Shown here one piece after another: positions 1 to 4,655 of a DNA stretch of 5,644 nt. Position 1 is the stretch's first letter. Each line of letters opens with the position of its first letter. Position numbers and translations under genes: made by a program. The notes under the pieces were generated by a model, which was given only the letters and a program-made list of their open reading frames with translations, ran no database searches and was not told the DNA's origin. Origin of the DNA: Nitrososphaera sp. (GTDB taxonomy: Archaea; Thermoproteota; Nitrososphaeria; Nitrososphaerales; Nitrososphaeraceae); NCBI GenBank assembly GCA_025935445.1, contig JAICVG010000100.1, positions 1-5,644 of the forward strand. Direction: 5' to 3'.

Positions 1-178
1 GAATTCAATAAATCCCCCAGGCGGCTTTAAACACTTTGGGCTAGTTAGAGGCGACTACATTGTAGTAAGAGGCTCAGTCCCAGGCGTTCCAAAGCGGTTG
101 GTAAAGATGAGGCAGCCAATACGCAGTGTGTCGAAGAAGGTGCTTGAGCCAAAGATCTTGGAGGTAGTTATTAGATGA
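1..178 (+). CDS. rpl3: 50S ribosomal protein L3 (uL3), 3' end only
   Basis: This is the C-terminal 58 residues of archaeal/eukaryotic-type L3, read from base 2; the 5' part lies outside the window. The visible protein contains INPPGGFKHFG followed by GDYIVVRGSVPGVPKR, which matches the conserved C-terminal region of the L3 family (normally well over 300 residues in archaea). L3 is an early-assembly protein of the large subunit whose extension reaches towards the peptidyl transferase centre. The reading ends VVIR with TGA at 176-178, overlapping the rpl4 ATG as ATGA, so the two genes are probably translationally coupled. The position just ahead of rpl4 is the normal archaeal order. The identification is secure from the motif plus context. 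Confidence 0.95.
   Translation, partial: NSINPPGGFKHFGLVRGDYIVVRGSVPGVPKRLVKMRQPIRSVSKKVLEPKILEVVIR
160..165 (+). promoter_or_regulatory. Shine-Dalgarno site of rpl4
   Basis: GGAGGT, nine bases before ATG 175 and inside the end of rpl3. It is complementary to the CCUCC of the archaeal 16S rRNA tail and supports the ATG 175 start. Confidence 0.75.
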
Positions 179-987
179 AAGCCAAAGTTATTGGACTGGA
201 TGGCACAGAATCTGGTGAGATGGAACTACCTGTAGTCTTTGATACACCATACCGACCTGAAGTGATTCATAAAGTATACGTGAACGTCCTCTCGCATTCG
301 TATCAAAGACAGGGACGATATCCAGCAGCTGGCGAGATGGTCAGTGCTGAGTCCCGCAACACAGGGCTTGGGATTGCCCGCCTTGCAAGGGCTCGAGGAG
401 AAGGCTTTCCTAGGGCAGGCCAGGCGGCAGGTGTTGCTGGTGTAAGACACGGACGAGTTGCCCACCCGCCAGAGTCTTGGAAAATGATTTACAAGAAAAT
501 CAACCATAAAGAAAAACAGCTTGGGCTTTGCTCTGCAATAGCAGTTACAGCCAAAAAGGAGATGGTACAACGACGTGGCCACAAGTTAGGTAATGAGGTC
601 AAACTTCCTCTAGTTGTTTCAAACGACATTGAATCAATAGCAAAAACCAAAGATCTGAAGAATGCGCTTATTCGTCTCGGGCTGGGAGATGACATTGCTC
701 GGGCAAGTCTGGTGCGAAAGGCACGATCAGGAACCCCAAGGCGCAGGGGAAGGCCAACTCGCTCTGGAACAAGTGCCCTCATTATAGTTGGAAATGACTC
801 CAAACTTGTCACGCTTTCCCAGTCAATACCTGGCGTTGACATCAAGCATGCCAAGGATATAAGTATCCTTGATCTGGTGCCTGGCTCAAAGCCAATAAGA
901 CTAACAATCTTCTCTCAGGGTGCAATTGAATACATGAAAAGCCTGCAGGCACCTATGCACAGGGTTTTGGAGGTTATTGGAAAGTGA
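175..987 (+). CDS. rpl4: 50S ribosomal protein L4 (uL4, L4e type)
   Basis: This 270-residue protein has the length and sequence of archaeal L4. It is a large-subunit assembly protein that binds 23S rRNA and whose internal loop lines the peptide exit tunnel. That loop is visible around residues 58-97 as a Gly/Arg-rich stretch (RNTGLGIARLARARGEG, then GQAAGVAGVRHGRVAHPP). A second basic patch, GTPRRRGRPTRSGTSALIIVG, near residues 186-206 is typical of the archaeal/eukaryotic C-terminal region. The ATG at 175 overlaps the rpl3 stop (ATGA) and has GGAGGT nine bases upstream, so the start is well supported. The stop TGA at 985-987 overlaps the GTG start of rpl23. Nothing looks broken or transferred. 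Confidence 0.97.
   Translation: MKAKVIGLDGTESGEMELPVVFDTPYRPEVIHKVYVNVLSHSYQRQGRYPAAGEMVSAESRNTGLGIARLARARGEGFPRAGQAAGVAGVRHGRVAHPPESWKMIYKKINHKEKQLGLCSAIAVTAKKEMVQRRGHKLGNEVKLPLVVSNDIESIAKTKDLKNALIRLGLGDDIARASLVRKARSGTPRRRGRPTRSGTSALIIVGNDSKLVTLSQSIPGVDIKHAKDISILDLVPGSKPIRLTIFSQGAIEYMKSLQAPMHRVLEVIGK
969..974 (+). promoter_or_regulatory. Shine-Dalgarno site deciding the GTG start of rpl23
   Basis: GGAGGT, nine bases before GTG 984 and inside the end of rpl4. The internal ATGs of rpl23 (1047, 1062) have no comparable site, so this favours the long N-terminus of L23. Confidence 0.72.
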
Positions 988-1328
988 GCAAGGAAAGAGC
1001 AACGAAGCCAGCACCTGAAGCACAAAAAGAACAAGCAGCTGCACCTATGCCAAAGAGCAATATGTCTTCAGAGCAAGCAGCAACGATGATACTCGCCCCA
1101 TATGTTACAGAGAAGACATTCAACCAGATAGAAAAAGAGAACAAGCTTGCTTTCATTGTAGCAGAAAAGGCTACCAAGAAGCAGATCATTGACGCCATCA
1201 ATATCCTTTATGAAGCTGACATCGAGGAGGTCAACACTACGAGGACAATTCGTGGCAAGAAAGCCTTTGTCAAGTTCAAGACGCCTGATGGGGCAAGAGA
1301 TCTTGCAACAAAGTTGGCTTTAGTATAG
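984..1328 (+). CDS. rpl23: 50S ribosomal protein L23 (uL23) with N-terminal extension
   Basis: L23 sits at the exit of the peptide tunnel and is the docking site for SRP and nascent-chain factors. The 114-residue reading has the archaeal core from about residue 35: ILAPYVTEKTFNQIEKENKL, then FIVAEKATKKQIIDAI, EVNTTRTIRGKKAFVKF and a C-terminal ATKLALV. Archaeal L23 is usually about 80-90 residues, so the first 30 or so (rich in Ala, Pro, Lys, Glu and Gln) are an extension. The GTG start at 984 is chosen because it overlaps the rpl4 stop (GTGA) and has GGAGGT at 969-974. Internal ATGs at 1047 and 1062 would give a family-length protein but lack a ribosome binding site. The stop TAG at 1326-1328 is followed by the only sizeable gap in the window. 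Confidence 0.95.
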   Translation: MSKERATKPAPEAQKEQAAAPMPKSNMSSEQAATMILAPYVTEKTFNQIEKENKLAFIVAEKATKKQIIDAINILYEADIEEVNTTRTIRGKKAFVKFKTPDGARDLATKLALV

Positions 1329-1336
1329 AAGGGCTA

Positions 1337-1345
1337 TTTTTTCTC
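1337..1345 (+). terminator. Putative archaeal oligo-T terminator after rpl23
   Basis: TTTTTTCTC lies nine bases after the rpl23 stop. Archaeal RNA polymerase terminates at runs of about five or more T on the non-template strand without needing a hairpin, and none is visible just before this run. It is the only T6 placed between genes here. Termination may be partial; transcript data would be needed. Confidence 0.45.
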
Positions 1346-1351
1346 GTTAGA

Positions 1352-1357
1352 TTTAAA
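1352..1357 (+). promoter_or_regulatory. Candidate TATA box (box A) for rps19
   Basis: TTTAAA, within ATTTAAAAG, fits the A/T-rich archaeal box A bound by TBP. A start of transcription about 25-27 bases downstream would fall near G1380/A1381, giving a leader of about ten bases that still keeps the GTGATC site before TTG 1391. No convincing purine-rich BRE is seen directly upstream. The call rests on position in the single intergenic gap plus spacing. Confidence 0.42.
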
Positions 1358-1381
1358 AGTGGCCAGAAAGCCAGAGATTGA

Positions 1382-1387
1382 GTGATC
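1382..1387 (+). promoter_or_regulatory. Shine-Dalgarno site of rps19
   Basis: GTGATC is an exact match to the complement of GAUCAC in the archaeal 16S rRNA tail, three bases before TTG 1391. An in-frame TAA (1388-1390) lies directly before the TTG, so translation cannot start further upstream. Confidence 0.55.
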
Positions 1388-1390
1388 TAA

Positions 1391-1798
1391 TTGGTACGTG
1401 AGTTTAAGTTTAAAGGTTACAGTCCTGAACAATTGCAGTCGCTTTCAATAGAGAATCTGCTCCCGCTTCTTAATTCAAGACAGCGCAGATCGCTTGATAA
1501 GCGCGTGAGTTCTTATATGAATGACGAAAAGAGAAAGCTTCGAGAGAAGCTCAAGCTCGCGAGAGACGGAAAGCTCAAGGGTCAATTGAGGACACATGCT
1601 CGCGACATGATTATTCTTCCCGACATGGTTGGCCTGACTATTTACGTTCATAACGGCAAGGATTTTGTACAGGTTAACATGAAGCCAGAAATGATAGGAC
1701 ATTACCTTGGTGAATATGCCATTACAAACAAGCGTGTTCAGCACGGCACACCGGGTGTGGGCGCGTCTAGATCGAGCCTGTACGTTCCACTAAAGTGA
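1391..1798 (+). CDS. rps19: 30S ribosomal protein S19 (uS19)
   Basis: A small-subunit head protein near the A-site finger and the inter-subunit bridges. At 135 residues it has the usual archaeal/eukaryotic (S15e-like) length. The N-terminal half is helical and basic (SRQRRSLDKR, EKRKLREKLKLARDGK). The conserved S19 core starts near residue 73 with HARDMIILPDMVGLTIYVHN and continues through GKDFVQV, MIGHYLGEYAITNKRV and QHGTPGVGASRSS. The start is TTG at 1391, giving MVREFKFKGY. An in-frame TAA immediately upstream and the next in-frame ATG falling inside the helical region leave TTG as the only sensible start. The gene opens the second block of the cluster, after the gap where rpl2 would normally be. 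Its stop TGA (1796-1798) overlaps the ribosome binding site of rpl22. Confidence 0.96.
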   Translation: MVREFKFKGYSPEQLQSLSIENLLPLLNSRQRRSLDKRVSSYMNDEKRKLREKLKLARDGKLKGQLRTHARDMIILPDMVGLTIYVHNGKDFVQVNMKPEMIGHYLGEYAITNKRVQHGTPGVGASRSSLYVPLK

Positions 1799-1799
1799 T
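1795..1799 (+). promoter_or_regulatory. Shine-Dalgarno site placing the rpl22 start at ATG 1804
   Basis: GTGAT spans the rps19 stop and lies four bases before ATG 1804. The same bases could be read as a GTG start for rpl22, but no binding site precedes that GTG, and GTGAT/GGTGA sites recur before other genes of this cluster. Confidence 0.5.
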
Positions 1800-1803
1800 A
1801 AGT

Positions 1804-2280
1804 ATGCCACAGTTTGGTTATGCCTTTCAAAGTTTCGATAAAACGAAACATGTACGTGCTTCAATACGCGAAAAAGACATATCTCATAAACATGCCCGAG
1901 AGATAGCTGTCGCCATTAAAGGCAGGTCAATTGAAAAGGCACGGGAGTTGCTTGAGAATGTTATTTCCGGCAAAGAAGCTATTCCATACCGCCGGTACAA
2001 TAACGAGGTGGCACACAGGTCGAATATCCGTGATGGATTTTTTGCTGGCAGATTCCCCAAAAAGGCAGCATCTGAATTCCTCAGAATTTTAGACAATCTT
2101 GAATCTAATGCCGAATACAAGGGTATGGATCTTGATAGACTACGAATCGTAAGTGCAGCAGTGCATAAGGGCACAAAGCTTAAGCGGTTCCAGCCACGAG
2201 CAATGGGCAGATCAAGTCCAAAGTTTGACACCTTGGTTCATGTAGAGCTTGTCGCACAGGAGTCAAACGATAGAGAATGA
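1804..2280 (+). CDS. rpl22: 50S ribosomal protein L22 (uL22)
   Basis: L22 binds several 23S rRNA domains and its beta-hairpin lines the exit tunnel. From ATG 1804 the protein has 158 residues, the usual archaeal length, and begins MPQFGYAFQ, which aligns with the archaeal M-x-x-FGYS/A start. Further family signatures are ISHKHAREIAVAIKGRSIEK, PYRRYNNEVAHR, AGRFPKKAASEFL, NAEYKGMD, RLRIVSAAVHKG and the hairpin tip segment FQPRAMGRSSPK. A GTG at 1795 would add only three residues; ATG 1804 is preferred because GTGAT at 1795-1799 then acts as its binding site. The stop TGA (2278-2280) overlaps the rps3 ATG as ATGA. Confidence 0.96.
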   Translation: MPQFGYAFQSFDKTKHVRASIREKDISHKHAREIAVAIKGRSIEKARELLENVISGKEAIPYRRYNNEVAHRSNIRDGFFAGRFPKKAASEFLRILDNLESNAEYKGMDLDRLRIVSAAVHKGTKLKRFQPRAMGRSSPKFDTLVHVELVAQESNDRE

Positions 2281-2990
2281 GTGCAATCAAAAATGTAATT
2301 AAGAATAACTTTCGCAACATGGAGCTTAATGAATTTCTCGCTGAACAGCTCAAGGACGCCGGATATGGAGGCATTGAGGTGCAAAAGACTCCTGTGGGGG
2401 CAAGGATAACTGTCTATGTTACGAGGCCTGGACTTGCTATTGGCAGGAAAGGCGTTGGCATCAAGGACCTCATGACCAAGATCGAACAAAAGTTCGGCCT
2501 ACAAAACCCTCAGATTTCGGTTCTTGAAATTCCAAACCCTGAGCTTAATCCGCAGATAATGTGCAATAGGATTGCTCAGCTTATTGAGCGAGGCACCGCC
2601 TTTAGGCGGGCAGCCATGTGGTCGCTCAATACAATAATGAGCGCCGGCGCGCTGGGAGTTGAGGTTGTGATTTCAGGTAAACTTAGAACAGAGCGCGCTC
2701 ACTTTGAAAAGCATACAATCGGCATTGTACCAAAGAGCGGCGAGGTTTCCGATAAAATAGTCAAGACAGGAATTACTCATGTGCTAACCAAGATGGGCCT
2801 AATGGGGATCCAGCTGAGAATTGCATCCAAGGTAGCACTACCACAAGAATTTGAGTTTAAGAATGGAGATACAGACATGCTGCCGTCAGCAGCTCAGTCA
2901 AGTACTCAAACTGAAGAATCCTCCAAGAATGAACAGGCGTTAGCAGCAGGTGAAGAACAAAAAGGAGGCAAGCAGGATGGCGAGACTTAA
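2277..2990 (+). CDS. rps3: 30S ribosomal protein S3 (uS3)
   Basis: S3 lies at the mRNA entry channel of the small subunit. The 237-residue protein shows the type II KH domain in the N-terminal part, with the nucleic-acid-binding GxxG loop as GRKG at residues 56-59 within RPGLAIGRKGVGIK. The C-terminal S3 domain follows: PNPELNPQIMCNRIAQLIER, GTAFRRAAMW, GALGVEVVISGKLRTERAH and THVLTKMGLMGIQLRI. The ordered part ends near residue 195; the last 40 or so residues are Ser/Gln/Glu/Lys-rich and probably disordered. The ATG overlaps the rpl22 stop; the closest binding site is a weak GGAG at 2259-2262, so coupling probably matters. The 3' end overlaps rpl29 by 14 bases and carries the GGAGG for that gene. 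Confidence 0.97.
   Translation: MSAIKNVIKNNFRNMELNEFLAEQLKDAGYGGIEVQKTPVGARITVYVTRPGLAIGRKGVGIKDLMTKIEQKFGLQNPQISVLEIPNPELNPQIMCNRIAQLIERGTAFRRAAMWSLNTIMSAGALGVEVVISGKLRTERAHFEKHTIGIVPKSGEVSDKIVKTGITHVLTKMGLMGIQLRIASKVALPQEFEFKNGDTDMLPSAAQSSTQTEESSKNEQALAAGEEQKGGKQDGET
2964..2968 (+). promoter_or_regulatory. Shine-Dalgarno site deciding the rpl29 start
   Basis: GGAGG, eight bases before ATG 2977 and inside the rps3 tail. It lies downstream of the alternative GTG at 2950 and so argues against that longer reading. Confidence 0.75.
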
Positions 2991-3183
2991 GCTAAAGACA
3001 TTACGAGAGATGAACGATCAGGACCTGAGTGACAAGCTTGCCGAGCTCAAAACTGATCTTGGAAAGCTTCAGCTTGAAAAGTCAAAGGGCACCTTGAAGA
3101 AGCAGTCAGGCAGCATTAGATGGCTCAGGCGAGATATTGCCCGCATGAAGACAATAATGAACGAGAGAAAAGCGCAGAAATGA
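2977..3183 (+). CDS. rpl29: 50S ribosomal protein L29 (uL29)
   Basis: A small two-helix large-subunit protein near the tunnel exit and close to L23. From ATG 2977 it has 68 residues, the normal size. It starts MARLKLKTLREMNDQDLSDK, the archaeal pattern of a short basic start, then L-R-E-M, then a long helix. It ends with the conserved second helix, SIRWLRRDIARMKTIMNER. The ATG is chosen because GGAGG is eight bases upstream and the protein then begins as the family does; an in-frame GTG at 2950 would add nine residues that merely read through the binding site. It overlaps rps3 by 14 bases in another frame, and its TGA overlaps the rnp1 ATG (ATGA). Confidence 0.95.
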   Translation: MARLKLKTLREMNDQDLSDKLAELKTDLGKLQLEKSKGTLKKQSGSIRWLRRDIARMKTIMNERKAQK

Positions 3184-3458
3184 CTCTAAACTGCGAAAAT
3201 GTTCTCTCGCGTGGGATCGTGGGCCTTCCGGCAAAAATACTTGAATCACCAGATTCAACTTTACAGGGTATCGTCGGCACAGTTGTATTTGAAACGAAGA
3301 ATACAATATTCATAAGGGAAGATTTTACTGTAAAGCAGGTAGCAAAAAGGGCAGCAAAAAAGCTCCAGCTTCAAACACCCTCTTGCGCTTGCTTTATAAG
3401 TGGTTCTGCATTGATAGGAAGACCTGAGGATCGTATTTCACGGTTAAAAAATGGGTGA
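3180..3458 (+). CDS. rnp1: RNase P protein component 1 (Rpp29/POP4 family)
   Basis: A protein subunit of archaeal ribonuclease P, which works with the catalytic RNA to remove 5' leaders from pre-tRNA. The family has an Sm-like beta-barrel and pairs with Rpp21. From ATG 3180 the product is 92 residues, the usual archaeal size. Family features are ILSRG-like start VLSRGIVGLPAKILESPDS, then QGIVGTVVFETKNTIFI, and the diagnostic C-terminal segment ISGSALIGRPEDRISRL. The start overlaps the rpl29 stop as ATGA; no strong binding site is visible, so translation is probably coupled to rpl29. A longer reading from ATG 3120 would run deep into rpl29 and is not family-like. A Cys-x-Cys (SCACF) before the last strand is a small oddity. 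Location between rpl29 and rps17 is typical of archaea. Confidence 0.93.
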   Translation: MTLNCENVLSRGIVGLPAKILESPDSTLQGIVGTVVFETKNTIFIREDFTVKQVAKRAAKKLQLQTPSCACFISGSALIGRPEDRISRLKNG

Positions 3459-3459
3459 T
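3454..3459 (+). promoter_or_regulatory. Shine-Dalgarno site of rps17
   Basis: GGTGAT, overlapping the rnp1 stop and ten bases before ATG 3470. It matches the complement of AUCACC in the archaeal 16S rRNA tail. Confidence 0.65.
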
Positions 3460-3469
3460 ATGATAAATT

Positions 3470-3811
3470 ATGGTTAGAAACATTGGTGTTTCAGTTGCTT
3501 CCCCTCGGAAGGTTTGTGAAGATGAGTTCTGTCCATTCCACGGTACACTGCCTGTAAGAGGCAAATTGTTGGCAGGCACTGTTTCAAGTGCAAAGGCACC
3601 TAAGATGGTCGTAGTATCAAGAGAATATACTAGAAGGGTTGCAAAGTACAAGCGTTTTCAGAGAAGCAAATCGAAAGTGCATGCGTATCTTCCATCTTGC
3701 CTGGAGGTCAAAGAGGGCGAGGAAGTAAGGATTGCAGAGTGCAGACGGCTTGCTAAGACAGTTTCATTTGTAGTTATTGAGGTGAACACAAAGGATGGCG
3801 GCAGGAGCTAA
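3470..3811 (+). CDS. rps17: 30S ribosomal protein S17 (uS17)
   Basis: A primary 16S rRNA-binding protein of the small subunit with an OB fold. The 113-residue product matches archaeal S17. The N-terminal extension special to archaea and eukaryotes is present: NIGVSVASP, then VCEDEFCPFHGTLPVRGKLL (Cys16, Cys21 and His24). After it come the OB-fold motifs GTVSSAKAPKMVVVSREYTR, RRVAKYKRFQRSKSKVHAY, EVKEGEEVRIAECR and LAKTVSFVVIEV. ATG 3470 has GGTGAT ten bases upstream and lies 11 bases after rnp1. The 3' end carries the rpl14 binding site and overlaps rpl14 by 17 bases. The overlap contributes the last few residues (GGRS), beyond the conserved core. Confidence 0.96.
   Translation: MVRNIGVSVASPRKVCEDEFCPFHGTLPVRGKLLAGTVSSAKAPKMVVVSREYTRRVAKYKRFQRSKSKVHAYLPSCLEVKEGEEVRIAECRRLAKTVSFVVIEVNTKDGGRS
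3779..3785 (+). promoter_or_regulatory. Shine-Dalgarno site of rpl14
   Basis: GAGGTGA, nine bases before ATG 3795, inside the end of rps17. This is a seven-base match to the complement of UCACCUC in the archaeal 16S tail and supports the overlapping start. Confidence 0.72.
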
Positions 3812-4235
3812 GTCAAGAGCAGTTTCTGCAAAGGGAGTAGAGGAGTTCCGCCCATATATTACAAGGGCCATTCCAGTTACAGCAAGCTTAGTATGCACTG
3901 ACAATACTGGTGCGAAGATATTGCGCATTGCGCAAGTGACAAGGTACAAAGGAAGGCACTCTAGGCAGCCAGCAGCAGCAGTTGGCGATTTCGTTACTGT
4001 GACTGTCAAGAAAGGTCCGGCAGAGCTGCGCAAGCAGATTTTTGGTGCAGTCATCGTCAGGCAGAAGTATCCAATAAGGAGGCTTAACGGCGTGCGTGTA
4101 GCGTTTGAAGACAATGCTGCAGTTCTCGTGACGCAAGAAGGCGAAATCAAAGGAACAGACATTAAGGGGCCCGTAGCATCAGAGGCTGCAGAGAAGTGGC
4201 CAAGAATAGCCAACTTGGCAGGCATGATAGTATAG
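3795..4235 (+). CDS. rpl14: 50S ribosomal protein L14 (uL14)
   Basis: L14 is a conserved five-stranded barrel on the large-subunit face, taking part in inter-subunit bridges and contacting aIF6. Signatures are TRAIPVTASLVCTDNTGAKI, the basic KGRHSRQPAAAVGDFVTVTV, KKGPAELRKQIFGAVIVRQK, FEDNAAVLVTQEGEIKGTDI and KGPVASEAAEKWPRIANLA. At 146 residues it is about ten longer than usual for archaea; the excess is an N-terminal Ala/Lys-rich stretch (MAAGAKSRAVSAKG). The start at ATG 3795 is backed by GAGGTGA at 3779-3785 even though it overlaps rps17 by 17 bases. The stop TAG (4233-4235) contributes its G to the binding site of rpl24. Confidence 0.96.
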   Translation: MAAGAKSRAVSAKGVEEFRPYITRAIPVTASLVCTDNTGAKILRIAQVTRYKGRHSRQPAAAVGDFVTVTVKKGPAELRKQIFGAVIVRQKYPIRRLNGVRVAFEDNAAVLVTQEGEIKGTDIKGPVASEAAEKWPRIANLAGMIV

Positions 4236-4239
4236 GTGA
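4235..4239 (+). promoter_or_regulatory. Shine-Dalgarno site placing the rpl24 start at ATG 4245
   Basis: GGTGA, five bases before ATG 4245. A GTG within it (4236) could be read as an in-frame start, but it would then have no binding site of its own. Confidence 0.6.
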
Positions 4240-4244
4240 AAATT

Positions 4245-4655
4245 ATGGCAGGCATTAATCCAAAACTGATCCATATTCCTAAGCACCAGCGCGATAAGAT
4301 GGTTGGCGCTGTACTAGAGGACTCATTGCGCAAACAGTATGGGAGAAAGAACATACGTGTGGTCAAGGGTGATTCTGTCCGGGTAATGCGAGGAGAATAC
4401 AAGGGAGTAGAAGGCAAAGTCGAAAAGGTAAACACTGAGCATGCGACATTTCACATTGAGGGTGTTCAAAGAGAAAAGATCCGTGGAGGTCAAGTCAAGG
4501 TTCCAATTCATTCTTCAAATGTGATGGTTATTTCTCTAAATCTTGACGACAGCTATAGATCAAGTAAGTTCCAGGGAGCAACTAAGGCAGAGTCAGCAGC
4601 CTCTTCCGAAAAAAGAGAAGAAAAAGAGAAGAAAAAGGAGGAAGATAATGAATAA
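4245..4655 (+). CDS. rpl24: 50S ribosomal protein L24 (uL24)
   Basis: An assembly-initiating large-subunit protein near the tunnel exit. From ATG 4245 it has 136 residues. The archaeal N-terminal region SLRKQYGRKNIRVVKGD leads into the KOW motif at roughly residues 40-66 (VVKGDSVRVMRGEYKGVEGK), followed by THE L24 body EHATFHIEGVQREKIRGGQV and VPIHSSNVMVISLNLDD. The last 25 or so residues are a charged low-complexity tail (SEKREEKEKKKEEDNE), which makes it somewhat longer than most archaeal L24. The start ATG 4245 is preferred over GTG 4236 (three residues longer) because GGTGA at 4235-4239 then serves as its binding site. The stop TAA shares its last base with the rps4e ATG (TAATG). Confidence 0.95.
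   Translation: MAGINPKLIHIPKHQRDKMVGAVLEDSLRKQYGRKNIRVVKGDSVRVMRGEYKGVEGKVEKVNTEHATFHIEGVQREKIRGGQVKVPIHSSNVMVISLNLDDSYRSSKFQGATKAESAASSEKREEKEKKKEEDNE
4608..4645 (+). repeat. Homopurine tract with imperfect AAAAAGAGAAG repeats
   Basis: A 38-base run of only A and G encodes most of the charged tail of L24. AAAAAGAGAAG occurs twice in tandem (ending at 4620 and at 4631), followed by a degenerate third unit AAAAAGGAGGAAG. The third unit contains the GGAGG used by rps4e. Such units could change in number by slippage. Confidence 0.6.
4637..4641 (+). promoter_or_regulatory. Shine-Dalgarno site of rps4e
   Basis: GGAGG, 13 bases before ATG 4655 and inside the L24 tail. The spacing is on the long side; an out-of-frame ATG at 4648 lies nearer but opens only a very short reading, and stop/start overlap (TAATG) may help re-initiation. 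Confidence 0.5.

Noticed and set aside
1..6. EcoRI site GAATTC at the very first base, suggesting a cloning junction
   Set aside because: The same site occurs at 2073 and 5613 within genes and the L3 reading is continuous from it, so it says nothing about chimerism; it may only mark where a clone or window was cut.
489..854. A 121-codon open reading on the minus strand inside rpl4
   Set aside because: It is fully covered by the conserved rpl4 gene and resembles no known family.
2596..2609. Small hairpin CCGCC-TTTA-GGCGG in rps3
   Set aside because: Only 5 bp, and it falls on the codons of the strongly conserved GTAFRR motif, so protein constraint is the simpler explanation.
2641..2650. Palindrome GCGCCGGCGC in rps3
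   Set aside because: A ten-base palindrome within Ala/Gly codons, with no partner copy or regulatory context.
2950..2976. Extended rpl29 start at GTG 2950
   Set aside because: The added residues read through the GGAGG at 2964-2968, and the family N-terminus starts at ATG 2977.
3120..3179. Extended rnp1 start at ATG 3120
   Set aside because: The extra 20 residues are rpl29 read in another frame and do not fit the Rpp29 family; ATG 3180 overlaps the rpl29 stop in the usual way.
3764..4435. A 223-codon open reading on the minus strand opposite rpl14 and rpl24
   Set aside because: It lies wholly opposite well-recognised ribosomal genes, has no recognisable domain and looks like a by-product of their codon pattern.
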